Assembly (NCBI RefSeq): GCF_044383835.1
Contig: NZ_JBISEP010000008.1
Coordinates: forward strand, 1-64,000
DNA from: Paraliobacillus sp044383835
GTDB lineage: Bacteria; Bacillota; Bacilli; Bacillales; Amphibacillaceae
Reading direction: 5' to 3'
Length of the DNA stretch: 64,000 nucleotides
Shown: piece after piece, positions 8,759 through 17,444 of the stretch
Position numbering within the stretch: position 1 is the first letter of the stretch
How the letters are laid out: every line of letters starts with the position of its first letter
Made by a program: the position numbers and the translations under genes
The notes under the pieces: generated by a model
Databases searched by the model: none
Told to the model about the DNA's origin: nothing
Seen by the model: the letters and a program-made list of their open reading frames with translations, nothing else

Positions 8759-9712
8759 TTATGTTGTTAATGCAAGGAAATGCGGTACGACATATTCACC
8801 CAATTCTTGAATTACTTCTGCTATCGGTCGATCCCTATTTTCCAAAACTAGAATGACATGATTCACCCCGATATTTTGTAATGCATAAAGGTAGTCAATC
8901 AAAAACTTGTGACCTGATGTAAAACCGACTTTTACTGGAATTGGATACGGTGCAGCCATTGGATTTTTCGATAAATTAATAACTAGAGGCTGTGTGAAAG
9001 GCTTGAACCTTCCTGACGCTTCTCGCCAACGCTCAATTAGCTCCTGCTGACGAAATGCCTCCTGCCCATAAAACATCCAGCCGTCTGTATTTTCTGCTAA
9101 CCATTCTATCGTTTGCCCAGAAAATCCCGTCCCTAAAATGGGAATTGTGTTTAAAAGAGGTTTAGGAATCACATCCCCTTCCGTTAGCCCAACACGCTTG
9201 GACTGTATTTGTGGAAAGGCTTCTTTCCACACCTTCCGCATAATTGAAATAGACTCTCTGAACAATTCGGCCCGCTCCTCACGTTCTACTTTAAATGCAG
9301 GAAATTCAATCTTACGGTCTCCTGTTGCCACGCCAAACAAAAAACGTTGCTTAGACATATCATCTAAAGATGCAGCTGACTTCGCTACATGCAAAGGGTG
9401 TCGCAATGTAGTAACTACACTTGCAGTACCGAGTGCAATTTCTTCTGTATGTGCGCTGATGTATGTTAGTAGCAAGAATGGATCATACATCACGCCATTA
9501 TCACCGAAATTTGGGTCATACAATGGGGAATCTCTTACGAACAAAGAGGAAAACCCTAGGCTTTCCGCTTGCTTTGCTAGCGTCACTTGTTCTGTTACAT
9601 TTAATGACCAAGGACTACCGTTAGCAGCCTCCGTAGAAAAAGAAATTCCCAGCGTCAATTTATTTTCTTTAAATGTTCGAGCAAAACCATTATGGGATTG
9701 AAATTCTTTCAT
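8759..9712 (-). CDS. LLM class flavin-dependent oxidoreductase, TIGR03571-like
   Basis: 317 residues from the second ATG. TAGGTGGAG lies 7 bases before that codon, whereas the ATG six codons further up (9730) has no site. Motifs GISFSTEA, SLFVRDSPLYDP and FGVATGDRK fit the luciferase-like TIM-barrel family typed as TIGR03571. Flavin monooxygenase chemistry is expected but the substrate is unknown. It lies 33 bases downstream of the Rrf2-type regulator gene, so thiol, nitrosative or redox stress control is plausible. Confidence 0.82.
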   Translation of the reverse strand: MKEFQSHNGFARTFKENKLTLGISFSTEAANGSPWSLNVTEQVTLAKQAESLGFSSLFVRDSPLYDPNFGDNGVMYDPFLLLTYISAHTEEIALGTASVVTTLRHPLHVAKSAASLDDMSKQRFLFGVATGDRKIEFPAFKVEREERAELFRESISIMRKVWKEAFPQIQSKRVGLTEGDVIPKPLLNTIPILGTGFSGQTIEWLAENTDGWMFYGQEAFRQQELIERWREASGRFKPFTQPLVINLSKNPMAAPYPIPVKVGFTSGHKFLIDYLYALQNIGVNHVILVLENRDRPIAEVIQELGEYVVPHFLALTT

Positions 9713-9745
9713 ATATACTCCACCTAACAATGGCGCTTTTCGATT

Positions 9746-10225
9746 TTATAACACTTTCTTTTCCTGTACCCACGCCTGTAGCATTTCTGCTTTTTCTGGA
9801 TAGTCTTTTTTAGTTTTCTCATACAAAGTTGCGATTGTTTCGCGTTTCAACACAGCTTTCCAAGATGACTCAGCTTCTTCCATTAAGCCTGTTAACAAGC
9901 AGCATTGATCTACTTCCTCCAATGCCAGCATGTCACACAATACACCGCTTGAACAATAAAGCGATTGTTTCCCCTCTATCGCAAGGTAAATATCATACAC
10001 TCGAATATTTTCAGGTTTTTTCTTTAACTTAAATCCGCCTTTTACCCCTGGCACAGAAGTAATTAAATCCGCACTGACTAGCTTTCTCAACAGTTTTTGA
10101 AAATACGTTGATGAGGCACCTAGTTGTTGACTAATTGCTTCTCCTGGTAATACCGCTTTGTCCGGTAACATTTGTAGGATCAAAATGGCATATACGGATT
10201 GTTCCACTCCAGTTTTCATTTGCAT
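9746..10225 (-). CDS. Rrf2 family transcriptional regulator
   Basis: 159 residues with the Rrf2 winged helix: EQSVYAILILQML, QLGASSTYFQKLLRKLV as recognition region and SVPGVKGGFKL as the wing. The C-terminal half has Cys residues in LYCSSGVLCDML and VDQCCLL. Rrf2 proteins such as IscR or NsrR use a three-Cys cluster loop, and the spacing here is compatible with redox sensing but not diagnostic. It heads the unit of two luciferase-like genes and DUF896, so it probably controls them. An AGGTGGTG ribosome site precedes the ATG. Confidence 0.85.
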   Translation of the reverse strand: MQMKTGVEQSVYAILILQMLPDKAVLPGEAISQQLGASSTYFQKLLRKLVSADLITSVPGVKGGFKLKKKPENIRVYDIYLAIEGKQSLYCSSGVLCDMLALEEVDQCCLLTGLMEEAESSWKAVLKRETIATLYEKTKKDYPEKAEMLQAWVQEKKVL

Positions 10226-10465
10226 GCTTCATCACCACCTTTATTCTACTGGCTTTAACTATGTTACAAATTAAATGTTACTAACGAGGATATATATTGT
10301 CCGCTTTAGTTTAATTTATGGATCTTTAAAAGTAAACTTATTTGCTCGTGTTATTTTTTTGGTTGTTTATATTGTTTCCATATTTATTAGCGTCACAACT
10401 AATCATTTTCTACTTGATAAATTAGAAGAAAACTAGTAAACTATTCTAGTGCTTATCAATTAAAT

Positions 10466-10530
10466 TACCTGTATAACCTCAGAATATGGCTTGAGGGTCT
10501 CTACCAGGAACCTTAAAATCCTGATTACAG
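10466..10530 (+). ncRNA. Purine riboswitch aptamer, adenine class
   Basis: The sequence follows the pbuE adenine aptamer closely: GTATAACCTC, the P2 loop AATATGG, the junction GGGTCTCTACCAGGAACC, L3 with CTTAAAA, then TCCTGATTACA. The pyrimidine that pairs with the ligand (position 74 in the xpt numbering) is T in CCTGAT, which specifies adenine rather than guanine. The GG of L2 and CC of L3 needed for the loop-loop contact are kept. It lies directly before the purine exporter gene pbuE. Confidence 0.93.
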
Positions 10531-10567
10531 AAAATGAATCATTCATTTTTTGTAATCAGGATTTTTT
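10514..10567 (+). terminator. Riboswitch expression-platform terminator
   Basis: AAAATCCTGATTACA (10515-10529) pairs with TGTAATCAGGATTTTTT (10551-10567) around a 21-base loop and ends in a T run. The 5' arm is also the 3' strand of aptamer helices P1 and P3, so ligand binding should block the terminator. This is an ON switch, as in B. subtilis pbuE. Confidence 0.93.
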
Positions 10568-10620
10568 ATTTCCTAAAACACATACAACATAGTTATCTCA
10601 GAAAGGACGAAAAACAGCAT

Positions 10621-11811
10621 ATGAATGTAAAAGTTTTTATACTCGCATTATCAACAGTAGCAGTTGGACTAGTTGAATTAGTCATCGGAGGTATCCTACC
10701 AACTGTCGCCGCCGATTTAAACATCTCATTAAGCTCTGCAGGACAACTAATTTCGGTGTTCGCACTTATATATGCCATTGCCGGCCCTGTGTTACTAGTC
10801 TTAACTAGCAAGATGGAACGAAAAAAATTATACCTTATATCGTTGTTCGCTTTCTTCATCGGTAATGTTATGACTTATTTCAGTCCAAATTTCACCTTAA
10901 TGATGGTCGCAAGGGTATTAACCGCAATGAGCACAGCACTGATCGTTGTATTATCCTTAACGATCGCATCAAAAATTGTAGCACCAGCACACCGAGCAAA
11001 AGCGCTAGGACTTATCTATATGGGGATTAGCTCATCACTTGTTATGGGTGTCCCACTCGGCATTCTAATTTCCGATCAATTTGGCTGGCGCATTATTTTT
11101 CTTGGCATTGCCATTGTATCGATCGGTTCCTTTATCCTAATCTCGATCTTTTTGGAGCAAATCCCTGGAGGAAGTACAGTGCCACTAAAACAACAATTGA
11201 AAGCTGTGAGTAGCTTTAAGTTAGGGAGCGCCCACCTTGCAACAATGTTTATGCTAGCAGGGCATTACACGTTATATGCGTACTTCACTCCATTTTTAGA
11301 GACGGAGCTTGGCCTAAGTTCGACTTGGATTAGCATTAGTTATCTGTTGTTTGGTGTTGCAGCAGTAAGCGGTGGCGCATTCGGCGGGATTCTTTCAGAC
11401 CGAATCGGACCACCAAAAAGTATCATTGCCGTCATCGTAGCGTTTGCTGCCGTACTATTCATCCTGCCATTCACTACGTTTTCAATCGTGGTGTTCATAC
11501 CGGTTATGATGATCTGGGCTGCATTAAGCTGGAGTCTAGCTCCACCACAGCAAAGCTATTTGATTCAAACAGATCCTGCAACATCTGATATTCAGCAAAG
11601 CTTTAACAACTCGGCATTACAAATCGGCATCTCACTTGGATCAGCCTATGGCGGTGTTGTATTGAATTTCTCCAGTTCCATTTCCAATATGGCTTGGTTC
11701 GGTGGAATCCTTGTGATTATTTCGTTGCTATGCGCAGTGTTTTCTTTGACGAGGAAAACGGCTGTGAAGAAGGATGCTAAGGTTGGATTGAACGTAGAGA
11801 CAAATGGATAA
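10621..11811 (+). CDS. pbuE: PbuE-type purine base/nucleoside efflux permease (MFS)
   Basis: 396 residues of the major facilitator superfamily with about 12 membrane helices. I take the ATG at 10621 because GAAAGGACG lies before it and the longer frame from 10534 begins inside the riboswitch terminator. Family features include VELVIGGILPTVAADL in helix 1, the loop-2/3 basic motif SKMERKKLY and a second half with GGILSDRIGPP. B. subtilis PbuE exports adenine, hypoxanthine and purine analogues. The adenine riboswitch upstream strongly supports the same role. Confidence 0.92.
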   Translation: MNVKVFILALSTVAVGLVELVIGGILPTVAADLNISLSSAGQLISVFALIYAIAGPVLLVLTSKMERKKLYLISLFAFFIGNVMTYFSPNFTLMMVARVLTAMSTALIVVLSLTIASKIVAPAHRAKALGLIYMGISSSLVMGVPLGILISDQFGWRIIFLGIAIVSIGSFILISIFLEQIPGGSTVPLKQQLKAVSSFKLGSAHLATMFMLAGHYTLYAYFTPFLETELGLSSTWISISYLLFGVAAVSGGAFGGILSDRIGPPKSIIAVIVAFAAVLFILPFTTFSIVVFIPVMMIWAALSWSLAPPQQSYLIQTDPATSDIQQSFNNSALQIGISLGSAYGGVVLNFSSSISNMAWFGGILVIISLLCAVFSLTRKTAVKKDAKVGLNVETNG

Positions 11812-11830
11812 TTCAGGTTTGAAGAGCCGA

Positions 11831-11867
11831 AGACAGCACCACTCTTGGTTATTGAGTAGTGCTGTCT
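11831..11867 (+). terminator. Stem-loop after pbuE
   Basis: AGACAGCAC and GTGCTGTCT form a 9-bp stem, extended inward by CACTC/GAGT(A). The following bases are only moderately T-rich, so termination is likely but not certain. Confidence 0.65.
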
Positions 11868-11913
11868 ATATTCTAAAATTGAATTTTGTTATGTACAGTT
11901 CACAGCTACCAAT

Positions 11914-12392
11914 CTAAATAAGATTTTTAAGGGTTTTTGATCTTCCGGATGGAGCAGAAGAGATTCCTAACAATTTTGCTTGATTTGTCACTTCATCAAG
12001 TTGTCTGTTGAAATCTACTTTAGCTAGCTGTTCTAAGTCGACTCTAATTCTAAGTAGAGTTCCCTTTATGTTACAATCATTAACATCTTGAATACCATTA
12101 CTGAACGTAATAGACTTATCAGAAGTTGCTATACTTATAGTTCCACCTGCTTCAGTTATAATACTTCTTACCATTGCTAATCCAAACCCAGAGTTAAGGT
12201 AATTCGTTGGAGCATAGCTATGGTTACTACCAGCAGTAATCCCAGGCGTGAATGCTTTCTTTATCGCTTCTTCTGTTGTATCTTTATCAAACCATTTTTC
12301 TTCAATATCAAAGGGTATGGTTTCCTTTAATCCTATACCTCTGGCTGAAATAACTAATTCTACTTCATCATTTTTTGGTATATATTGTGAAT
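11914..12392 (-). pseudogene. GHKL ATPase fragment cut by an IS4 element
   Basis: The frame reads from the IS boundary at 12392 down to a stop at 11914, about 158 codons. It contains VELVISARGIGLKE, an N/G1-like box with Asp-Asn altered to ARGIG, and NYLNSGFGLAMVRSI, a typical G2-box helix of histidine-kinase-like ATPases. The N-terminal half with the N-box is missing, and nothing resembling it is found on the other side of the IS. It is therefore a 5'-truncated gene, possibly a stand-alone ATP-binding protein. No function can be given. Confidence 0.75.
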
Positions 12393-13769
12393 CACTAGCG
12401 TCACATTAAAATATTTTCGTGTAATACCAAATACAGAATTTTCTGTATTTAGTATATTCCCATAAAAAAATCCTTTATAATGGTTGGTGGTAGTAACCTA
12501 TCCAAATCCAATATAAAGGACAAAAGTCATGAATAAGTCTACACGAAAAACATCATTTACACAATGGTTAACGCCTATTAATCAAACTTTATTTGAAGAA
12601 CAGGTGAAAACATATCAACTGAATCACTATACAAAAAAGCTACATATGGATTCATTTATGTCATTACTGCTTTATGCTCCACTTCATGAAACTGAAAGCT
12701 TACGAGCACTCAGTGATGCTGTTTTCTCAGATGATTTACAACAAGCAATTGGGTTAGAATCCATTAGTTTTTCACAGCTAGGAAGAAAGCTAAATCAGAT
12801 GCCAACTGCTTTCTTTCAAACGATTTTTCTGGATTTAGTTGCTAAGATTCATGAAAAAACAAATTTTCAAAAACGAAGAAAAGGAACAACACCCTTAAAG
12901 ATCATTGATTCTAGCACATTGCCATTAAATTTAACGAACCATCAATGGGGTGAATTTCGTAAAACAAAGTCAGGTGTCAAGCTACATTTACGACTTGTGT
13001 TTATGGAAAAGGGTCTTTCCTATCCAGATCAAGCGGTTCTTACCAATGCAATTGAACATGACCGTGGACAACTAGAGGTTTTGATCGACGACAAAGCCTG
13101 CATGTATGTTTTTGATCGTGGCTATATGGATTATGAGCGTTTTGATCGTATGACAGATGATGGTTGCTTTTTTGTTTCACGCTTGCGAAAGAACGAGGTA
13201 GTAAGAGTGCTTGAGACTTCTCGACTTCCATCAGTATCTAACGTATTATCAGACGAAATGGTTGTCATCGGAACATCGCAAAATCGTTCAGAAAACGTAT
13301 TTCGTAGATTAAAACTATTAGATACAAAAGGAAATGAGCTAACTTTACTCACCAATCGCTTTGATTTAGACGCTGATGAAATAGCCGATATCTATCAATC
13401 AAGATGGGCAATTGAACTATTTTTTAAAATGAATGAAACAACATTTAAGTATTAAAAAGTTTTATGGACATAGCGAGCAAGCGGTTCATAATCAAGTGAA
13501 CGTACTCGCTCAATTGAACACAAATAGTGACCGTAGTTACTTACAAATAAGTCGCCACTTAAAAGCATCCTTATGGAGACCATCATATATTTGGGTTCAG
13601 AAAATCAAAGGAAAAGGCGTCCCGTAAAGCTTCTAACTCACTGTTTCCCTTGCCATTAGCTATCGTAAAAAAATAGATGTTTACTACCTTAACTTAGGTG
13701 TTTCATTTTTTTGTTTTGTACCTAAACACGTAGTCAGAATATTCAAACGTTATTTATGCGACGATAGTG
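12393..13769 (+). mobile_element. IS4-family insertion sequence (decayed)
   Basis: Ends form imperfect inverted repeats: CACTAGCGTCACATT at 12393-12407 and, reversed, CACTATCGTCGCATA at 13755-13769, with similarity continuing inward. The 1377-bp length suits the IS4 family. The flanking 7 bases TGTGAAT and TGTTAAT agree at 6 positions, a weak trace of a target duplication. The single transposase gene is frameshifted and has lost an internal piece. Confidence 0.8.
12529..13627 (+). pseudogene. IS4-family transposase, frameshifted and internally deleted
   Basis: The first frame (12529-13455) encodes 308 residues of a DDE transposase: IIDSSTLPLN holds the first Asp, YVFDRGYMDYERFD the second, and YQSRWAIELFFK the catalytic Glu region (YREK-like). 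Near 13430 one extra base moves the reading to a second frame, which continues KQHLSIKKFYGHSEQAVHNQ. A run of hydrophobic residues usually found between that point and the C-terminal NTNSDRSYLQ is missing. The protein cannot be active as encoded, so transposition would need help from an intact copy elsewhere. Confidence 0.85.
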
Positions 13770-13776
13770 TGTTAAT

Positions 13777-14056
13777 CAAATTATTAGACACAGAAAATAG
13801 AGATTTCTATAACCTAACACGGTGGTGCCCATTCATCACCGTGTTAGATCAAGCAAGCTAATCATGATAGAGGTTCTAAAAATATTCAACGTTTTGTGTG
13901 TCCAATATCTTGACATAAGTTCATTGATTACTCTAGACTATTGATAGTTCATCAACAAACAGCTTTTCAAACGTTGCCACGCTTAATTAATTAGGTTTTT
14001 TATTTGCTTATCAAAACGTTTACTTACTTAGATATATCTATAGGAGAGATAGGACA
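13777..14056. other. Intergenic region with an 11-bp perfect stem-loop
   Basis: CTAACACGGTG (13814-13824) and CACCGTGTTAG (13837-13847) form a perfect 11-bp stem with a 12-base loop and no T tail. The arm CTAACACGGTG also occurs at 6061-6071. The rest is AT-rich and should contain the promoter of the regulator gene at 14057. Confidence 0.5.
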
Positions 14057-14599
14057 ATGACAAATAAAGTTGAGATTTTAATGCATCCTGTAAGAGTAAA
14101 AATATCCCGAGCATTAATGAGGAACAAAGAAAATGGATTAAGCCCACGTGAAATGCTGGAAATTATTAAAGATGTTCCCCAAGCAACCCTTTATCGGCAT
14201 ATACAAGTGTTATTAGACGCAGGTATCATTCGTGTGGTAAAAGAAAAAAAAGTTAGATCTGTTTCTGAAAAGTACTACATTTTAAATGAAGAAAAGGTGC
14301 TTCTAAGCAGTGCTGATTGGAACAAAGCCTCCTTAGATGAAAAAATAAACTACTACTCTTATTACCAATTATCACTCTTAAATCAATATAAAAATTATCT
14401 AACTCATTTAGATAACGATGATTCAGCAGATGGATCAACATTCTCAATGGTAGAATTAAAGCTTGATGATGAAAGGTTCAAAGACTTTCAAACAGAACTT
14501 AATGATCTGATGGTGAAATATTACAATGATACAAGTAAAAATACCGAAAAAAATGCACCTATCCGAACAATTGGTATTACTATTATTCCAGATTCTTAA
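14057..14599 (+). CDS. ArsR-like winged-helix transcriptional regulator
   Basis: 180 residues. The N-terminal 75 form an ArsR/HTH_20-type winged helix: HPVRVKISRALM, then LSPREMLEIIKDVPQATLYRHIQVLLDAGII with the recognition helix around ATLYRHIQVL. The remaining 100 residues are mostly helical and resemble the dimerisation part of DUF2087/YdfF-like regulators. No metal-binding cysteines are present, so it is not a metal sensor of the classical ArsR type. A TAGGAGAGATAGG site precedes the ATG. It stands alone between an IS and an empty region, so its target is unknown. Confidence 0.75.
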   Translation: MTNKVEILMHPVRVKISRALMRNKENGLSPREMLEIIKDVPQATLYRHIQVLLDAGIIRVVKEKKVRSVSEKYYILNEEKVLLSSADWNKASLDEKINYYSYYQLSLLNQYKNYLTHLDNDDSADGSTFSMVELKLDDERFKDFQTELNDLMVKYYNDTSKNTEKNAPIRTIGITIIPDS

Positions 14600-15213
14600 A
14601 TTTATAAAAAACACACAAACAGACCCCACCTAAAATGTTACAAAAGCAAGGCATTCAAGTATTTTCTTTTTAAAGCAAAAGATAGAAGTATATTGTTAAG
14701 GTATATTTTTTGAAGATAATAACATATATTCAAAAAATCATCTATCTAACAACCTTTTCATTTTAAAATTGAATTTCTTACTAGGCTATCCCTAGCAACC
14801 GCGTGTGCCCTGTTAAAGTATACGACTTACCATTATCTCACAACGATAATCAATGCTTAAATTCTTTGTGCGTAATTCGTTGTACAGAAATGAGACTAAC
14901 TCTATAAAGCCAATAGAAAAATTTAATACTCTGTATATTAGCTAGTCGGACATAACAAATAAGCTTGACGATTTTAAAATTAATCATCAAGCTATTTCTT
15001 GTCAATTCGGCTCTATTATATATGTTGGGTTATAAAATTTAAGCAAAATACAACACGCAAGCTTCTATATCCCTTACACTTTAATTAACTAGAAACAAAC
15101 TAAAAAGATAGAAAAAAGCACTCCTACCCCAACATTTGATATAGCATATCGCTTCAAACAAAATATGACATTAAACCGAGGATTCAAATAATATCCGCTC
15201 AACACGAGGGACA
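14600..15213. other. Intergenic region without a gene
   Basis: About 610 AT-rich bases with stops in all frames. The only clear structure is the hairpin at 14962-14993. No similarity to a protein could be read in translation. Confidence 0.5.
14962..14993. terminator. Hairpin, possible terminator
   Basis: AGCTTGACGATT and AATCATCAAGCT pair over 12 positions (one G-T wobble) around an 8-base AT loop, followed by ATTTCTT on the plus strand. It may end the regulator transcript or act on the minus strand. Confidence 0.55.
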
Positions 15214-15447
15214 CTAAATTAACATTTTAAGTATGGGGACTAATGCGGAAAATATCGCTAAAAAGAGTAAAATAAAGCCTAATTCTCTATTTTCTTTTTT
15301 TATTAATTGAATACAGTAAATAACTATGAATGCCACTATTAAATAAGTAATCACAGTATTAAAAATGACATCTTTTATTTGAAAGATATACGATAATACT
15401 ATGAAAATCACAATAGATAACGCTGATAAGAACTTTATTACATTCAA
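15214..15447 (-). CDS. Small membrane protein, unknown
   Basis: 77 residues with three hydrophobic segments (about residues 4-21, 29-48 and 56-76) and charged links KKENRE between the last two. A strong AGGGAGGG site lies before the ATG, which supports expression. No family is recognised. It stands alone between two empty stretches, so neighbours give no hint. Confidence 0.6.
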   Translation of the reverse strand: MNVIKFLSALSIVIFIVLSYIFQIKDVIFNTVITYLIVAFIVIYCIQLIKKENRELGFILLFLAIFSALVPILKMLI

Positions 15448-15933
15448 TTTAATTATCCCTCCCTATATTATTTAAATTCTAATATGAATTCATTTAAAAA
15501 CATCCAATATTAAATTCTTAAAATGCAGAAAAAATTTTAAATATTACATGTATACTTGAATGATCCATGTTTTGGAACAAAGGTATCACATGATATCAAA
15601 TCGAATAAGTTTTAGCATTGGCAGGACTTATACCACAAGGACTTTGAAAAACAAAAAAAGAAGTTAACACCCAAATAGTATGACGAAAATATTAATTGAA
15701 GAAATAATAACTATATCTAAGAGACTATATAAAAAATGACCAGAGAAGAAATTGCTAACTGCAACTCATTCTTCTCCAGTCAAACGGTTCATATCATTTA
15801 ACCAGGAAGACACAATCGCTCCTAGTTAAACGTCAATCAATTCTTACTCGCTTAAAAATAAATATCCTTTTATTCATGTCAGTAAAACAAAGCAAACAAC
15901 GAGACGTCTTTCAGTCATTATTAGATAACTAAC
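15448..15933. other. Intergenic region downstream of the GH1 gene
   Basis: About 490 bases holding the terminator of the beta-glucoside operon at 15731-15782. No coding sequence is seen in the rest. Confidence 0.5.
15731..15782 (-). terminator. Terminator of the bglP-bgl operon
   Basis: Read on the minus strand, TGACTGGAGAAGAA pairs with TTCTTCTCTGGTCA, with a nested TTGC/GCAA, and is followed by TTTTTTATAT. It lies about 150 bases after the GH1 stop codon. Confidence 0.7.
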
Positions 15934-17397
15934 TTATAATTTTTCTCCATTGGTTGCAATTACTTCTTTGTACCAGTGGAACGAATCTTTTCTAACACGC
16001 TCCAAGCTTCCTTCACCTTGGTCATCTTGGTCTACGTAAATAAATCCGTAACGTTTACTCATTTGAGAAGTACCACAACTAACTAAGTCAATACATCCCC
16101 AAGTCGTATAACCCATCAATTCAACGCCGTCTTTAATCGCTTCTTTCATCTGAATAACATGCTTTTCTAAATAATCAATTCGGTAATCATCATGAACTTT
16201 GCCATCAGCTGTTAATTCATCTTTTGCTCCAAGTCCATTTTCACATACAAATAAAGGAATTTCATAGCGATCATAGAGCTTGATTAGTGAAATACGTAAT
16301 CCAATTGAGTCAATCGGCCAATCCCATTGTGTCAACTCTAAGTGTTCATTTTTGATCGGACTATCAAAAGTACCAGCAAGCTTAGAAGCATCTTCTCTCG
16401 CTTCGGTCACATGAGACATGTAGTAACTAATTGCTACATAATCAACCTTTCCTGCTTTCAAAATGTCAGCATCGCCATCTTCCATTACAACGTTAATATT
16501 ATTATCTTCAAAATAACGCGTCATATAAGAAGGATATTCTCCTCTTACCTGCACATCTGGATAGAAATAATTCAATTGATTCGATTTTAGAGCTTGTAGC
16601 TGATCTTCAGGCTTTGTTGTTAAGGCATAAGATTCGATTTGGTTAATCATACAACCAATCTTGCCATCTGGAATGATCTCTTTCATTGCTTTAACAGCTA
16701 ATGCACTAGCTAAAAACTGGTTATGGGAAGCTTGATAAGCTGCCTCTAAAGGATCATCAACTAAATCAGCTAGTACACCCGCTCCAGTATATAAGCTATT
16801 TAGGTTCATATTCATTTCATTAAAAGTAATCCAATATTTCACTTTGTCCTTATAGCGATTTAAAATCACGCGAGCAAATTTTTCGAACAACGGAATTAAT
16901 TGTCTACTAACCCAACCGTTGTATTTCTCTGTAAGAGTGATTGGCATCTCATAGTGTGACATCGTTACTAATGGTTCGATGCCGTATTTTTTACATTCAT
17001 CAAATACCTTATCGTAAAATTCTAATCCCTGTTCATTTGGCTCATCTTCTAAACCCGTTGGAAAAATTCGTGCCCATGAAATAGAAAGTCTAAATGTTTT
17101 AAATCCCATCTCCGCAAATAAAGCAATATCCTCTTTATAACGATTATAAAAATCAATTCCCCAACGCTTTGGAAATAAATAATCACTTGGATTTTCTTTG
17201 TAAGCTTTGAGCTCCTCTGAGCTAACGTTAAATGTAAAGTTATCTACCTTTCCTTTTGCATACGGATCTTTATATGCCGCAAAATCTGATGTTGATAACC
17301 CCTTTCCATCTGTCAAGTATGCTCCTTCTATCTGGTTTGCTGCAGTTGCACCTCCCCAAAGAAAGTCCTGTGGAAAGCCTTTATTGTTTTTATTCAT
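15934..17397 (-). CDS. 6-phospho-beta-glucosidase, GH1 family
   Basis: 487 residues, the normal length of BglA/BglH/ArbB enzymes, which cut 6-phospho-beta-glucosides made by the PTS in the cytosol. The acid/base is Glu194 in TFNEMN and the nucleophile Glu386 in CENGLG. FLWGGATAANQIEGA marks the N-terminal glycone-binding strand. An AGGAGG site precedes the ATG. It follows the EIIBCA gene by 47 bases and is controlled by LicT antitermination upstream. Closest in this window is the GH1 enzyme at 44923. The one at 35433 is more distant. Confidence 0.93.
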   Translation of the reverse strand: MNKNNKGFPQDFLWGGATAANQIEGAYLTDGKGLSTSDFAAYKDPYAKGKVDNFTFNVSSEELKAYKENPSDYLFPKRWGIDFYNRYKEDIALFAEMGFKTFRLSISWARIFPTGLEDEPNEQGLEFYDKVFDECKKYGIEPLVTMSHYEMPITLTEKYNGWVSRQLIPLFEKFARVILNRYKDKVKYWITFNEMNMNLNSLYTGAGVLADLVDDPLEAAYQASHNQFLASALAVKAMKEIIPDGKIGCMINQIESYALTTKPEDQLQALKSNQLNYFYPDVQVRGEYPSYMTRYFEDNNINVVMEDGDADILKAGKVDYVAISYYMSHVTEAREDASKLAGTFDSPIKNEHLELTQWDWPIDSIGLRISLIKLYDRYEIPLFVCENGLGAKDELTADGKVHDDYRIDYLEKHVIQMKEAIKDGVELMGYTTWGCIDLVSCGTSQMSKRYGFIYVDQDDQGEGSLERVRKDSFHWYKEVIATNGEKL

Positions 17398-17444
17398 TTA
17401 AAATTCCTCCTATAATAATTGTAATAATGTATATTTATCTAAAC

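Noticed and set aside
9138..9701. 187-codon plus-strand ORF opposite the luciferase-like gene
   Set aside because: Antisense shadow with no ribosome site.
13814..13847. T-box or riboswitch near the wHTH gene
   Set aside because: GGTGGTGCCC resembles a T-box core at first sight, but the specifier stem, the full TGGNACCGCG sequence and a T-run terminator are absent.
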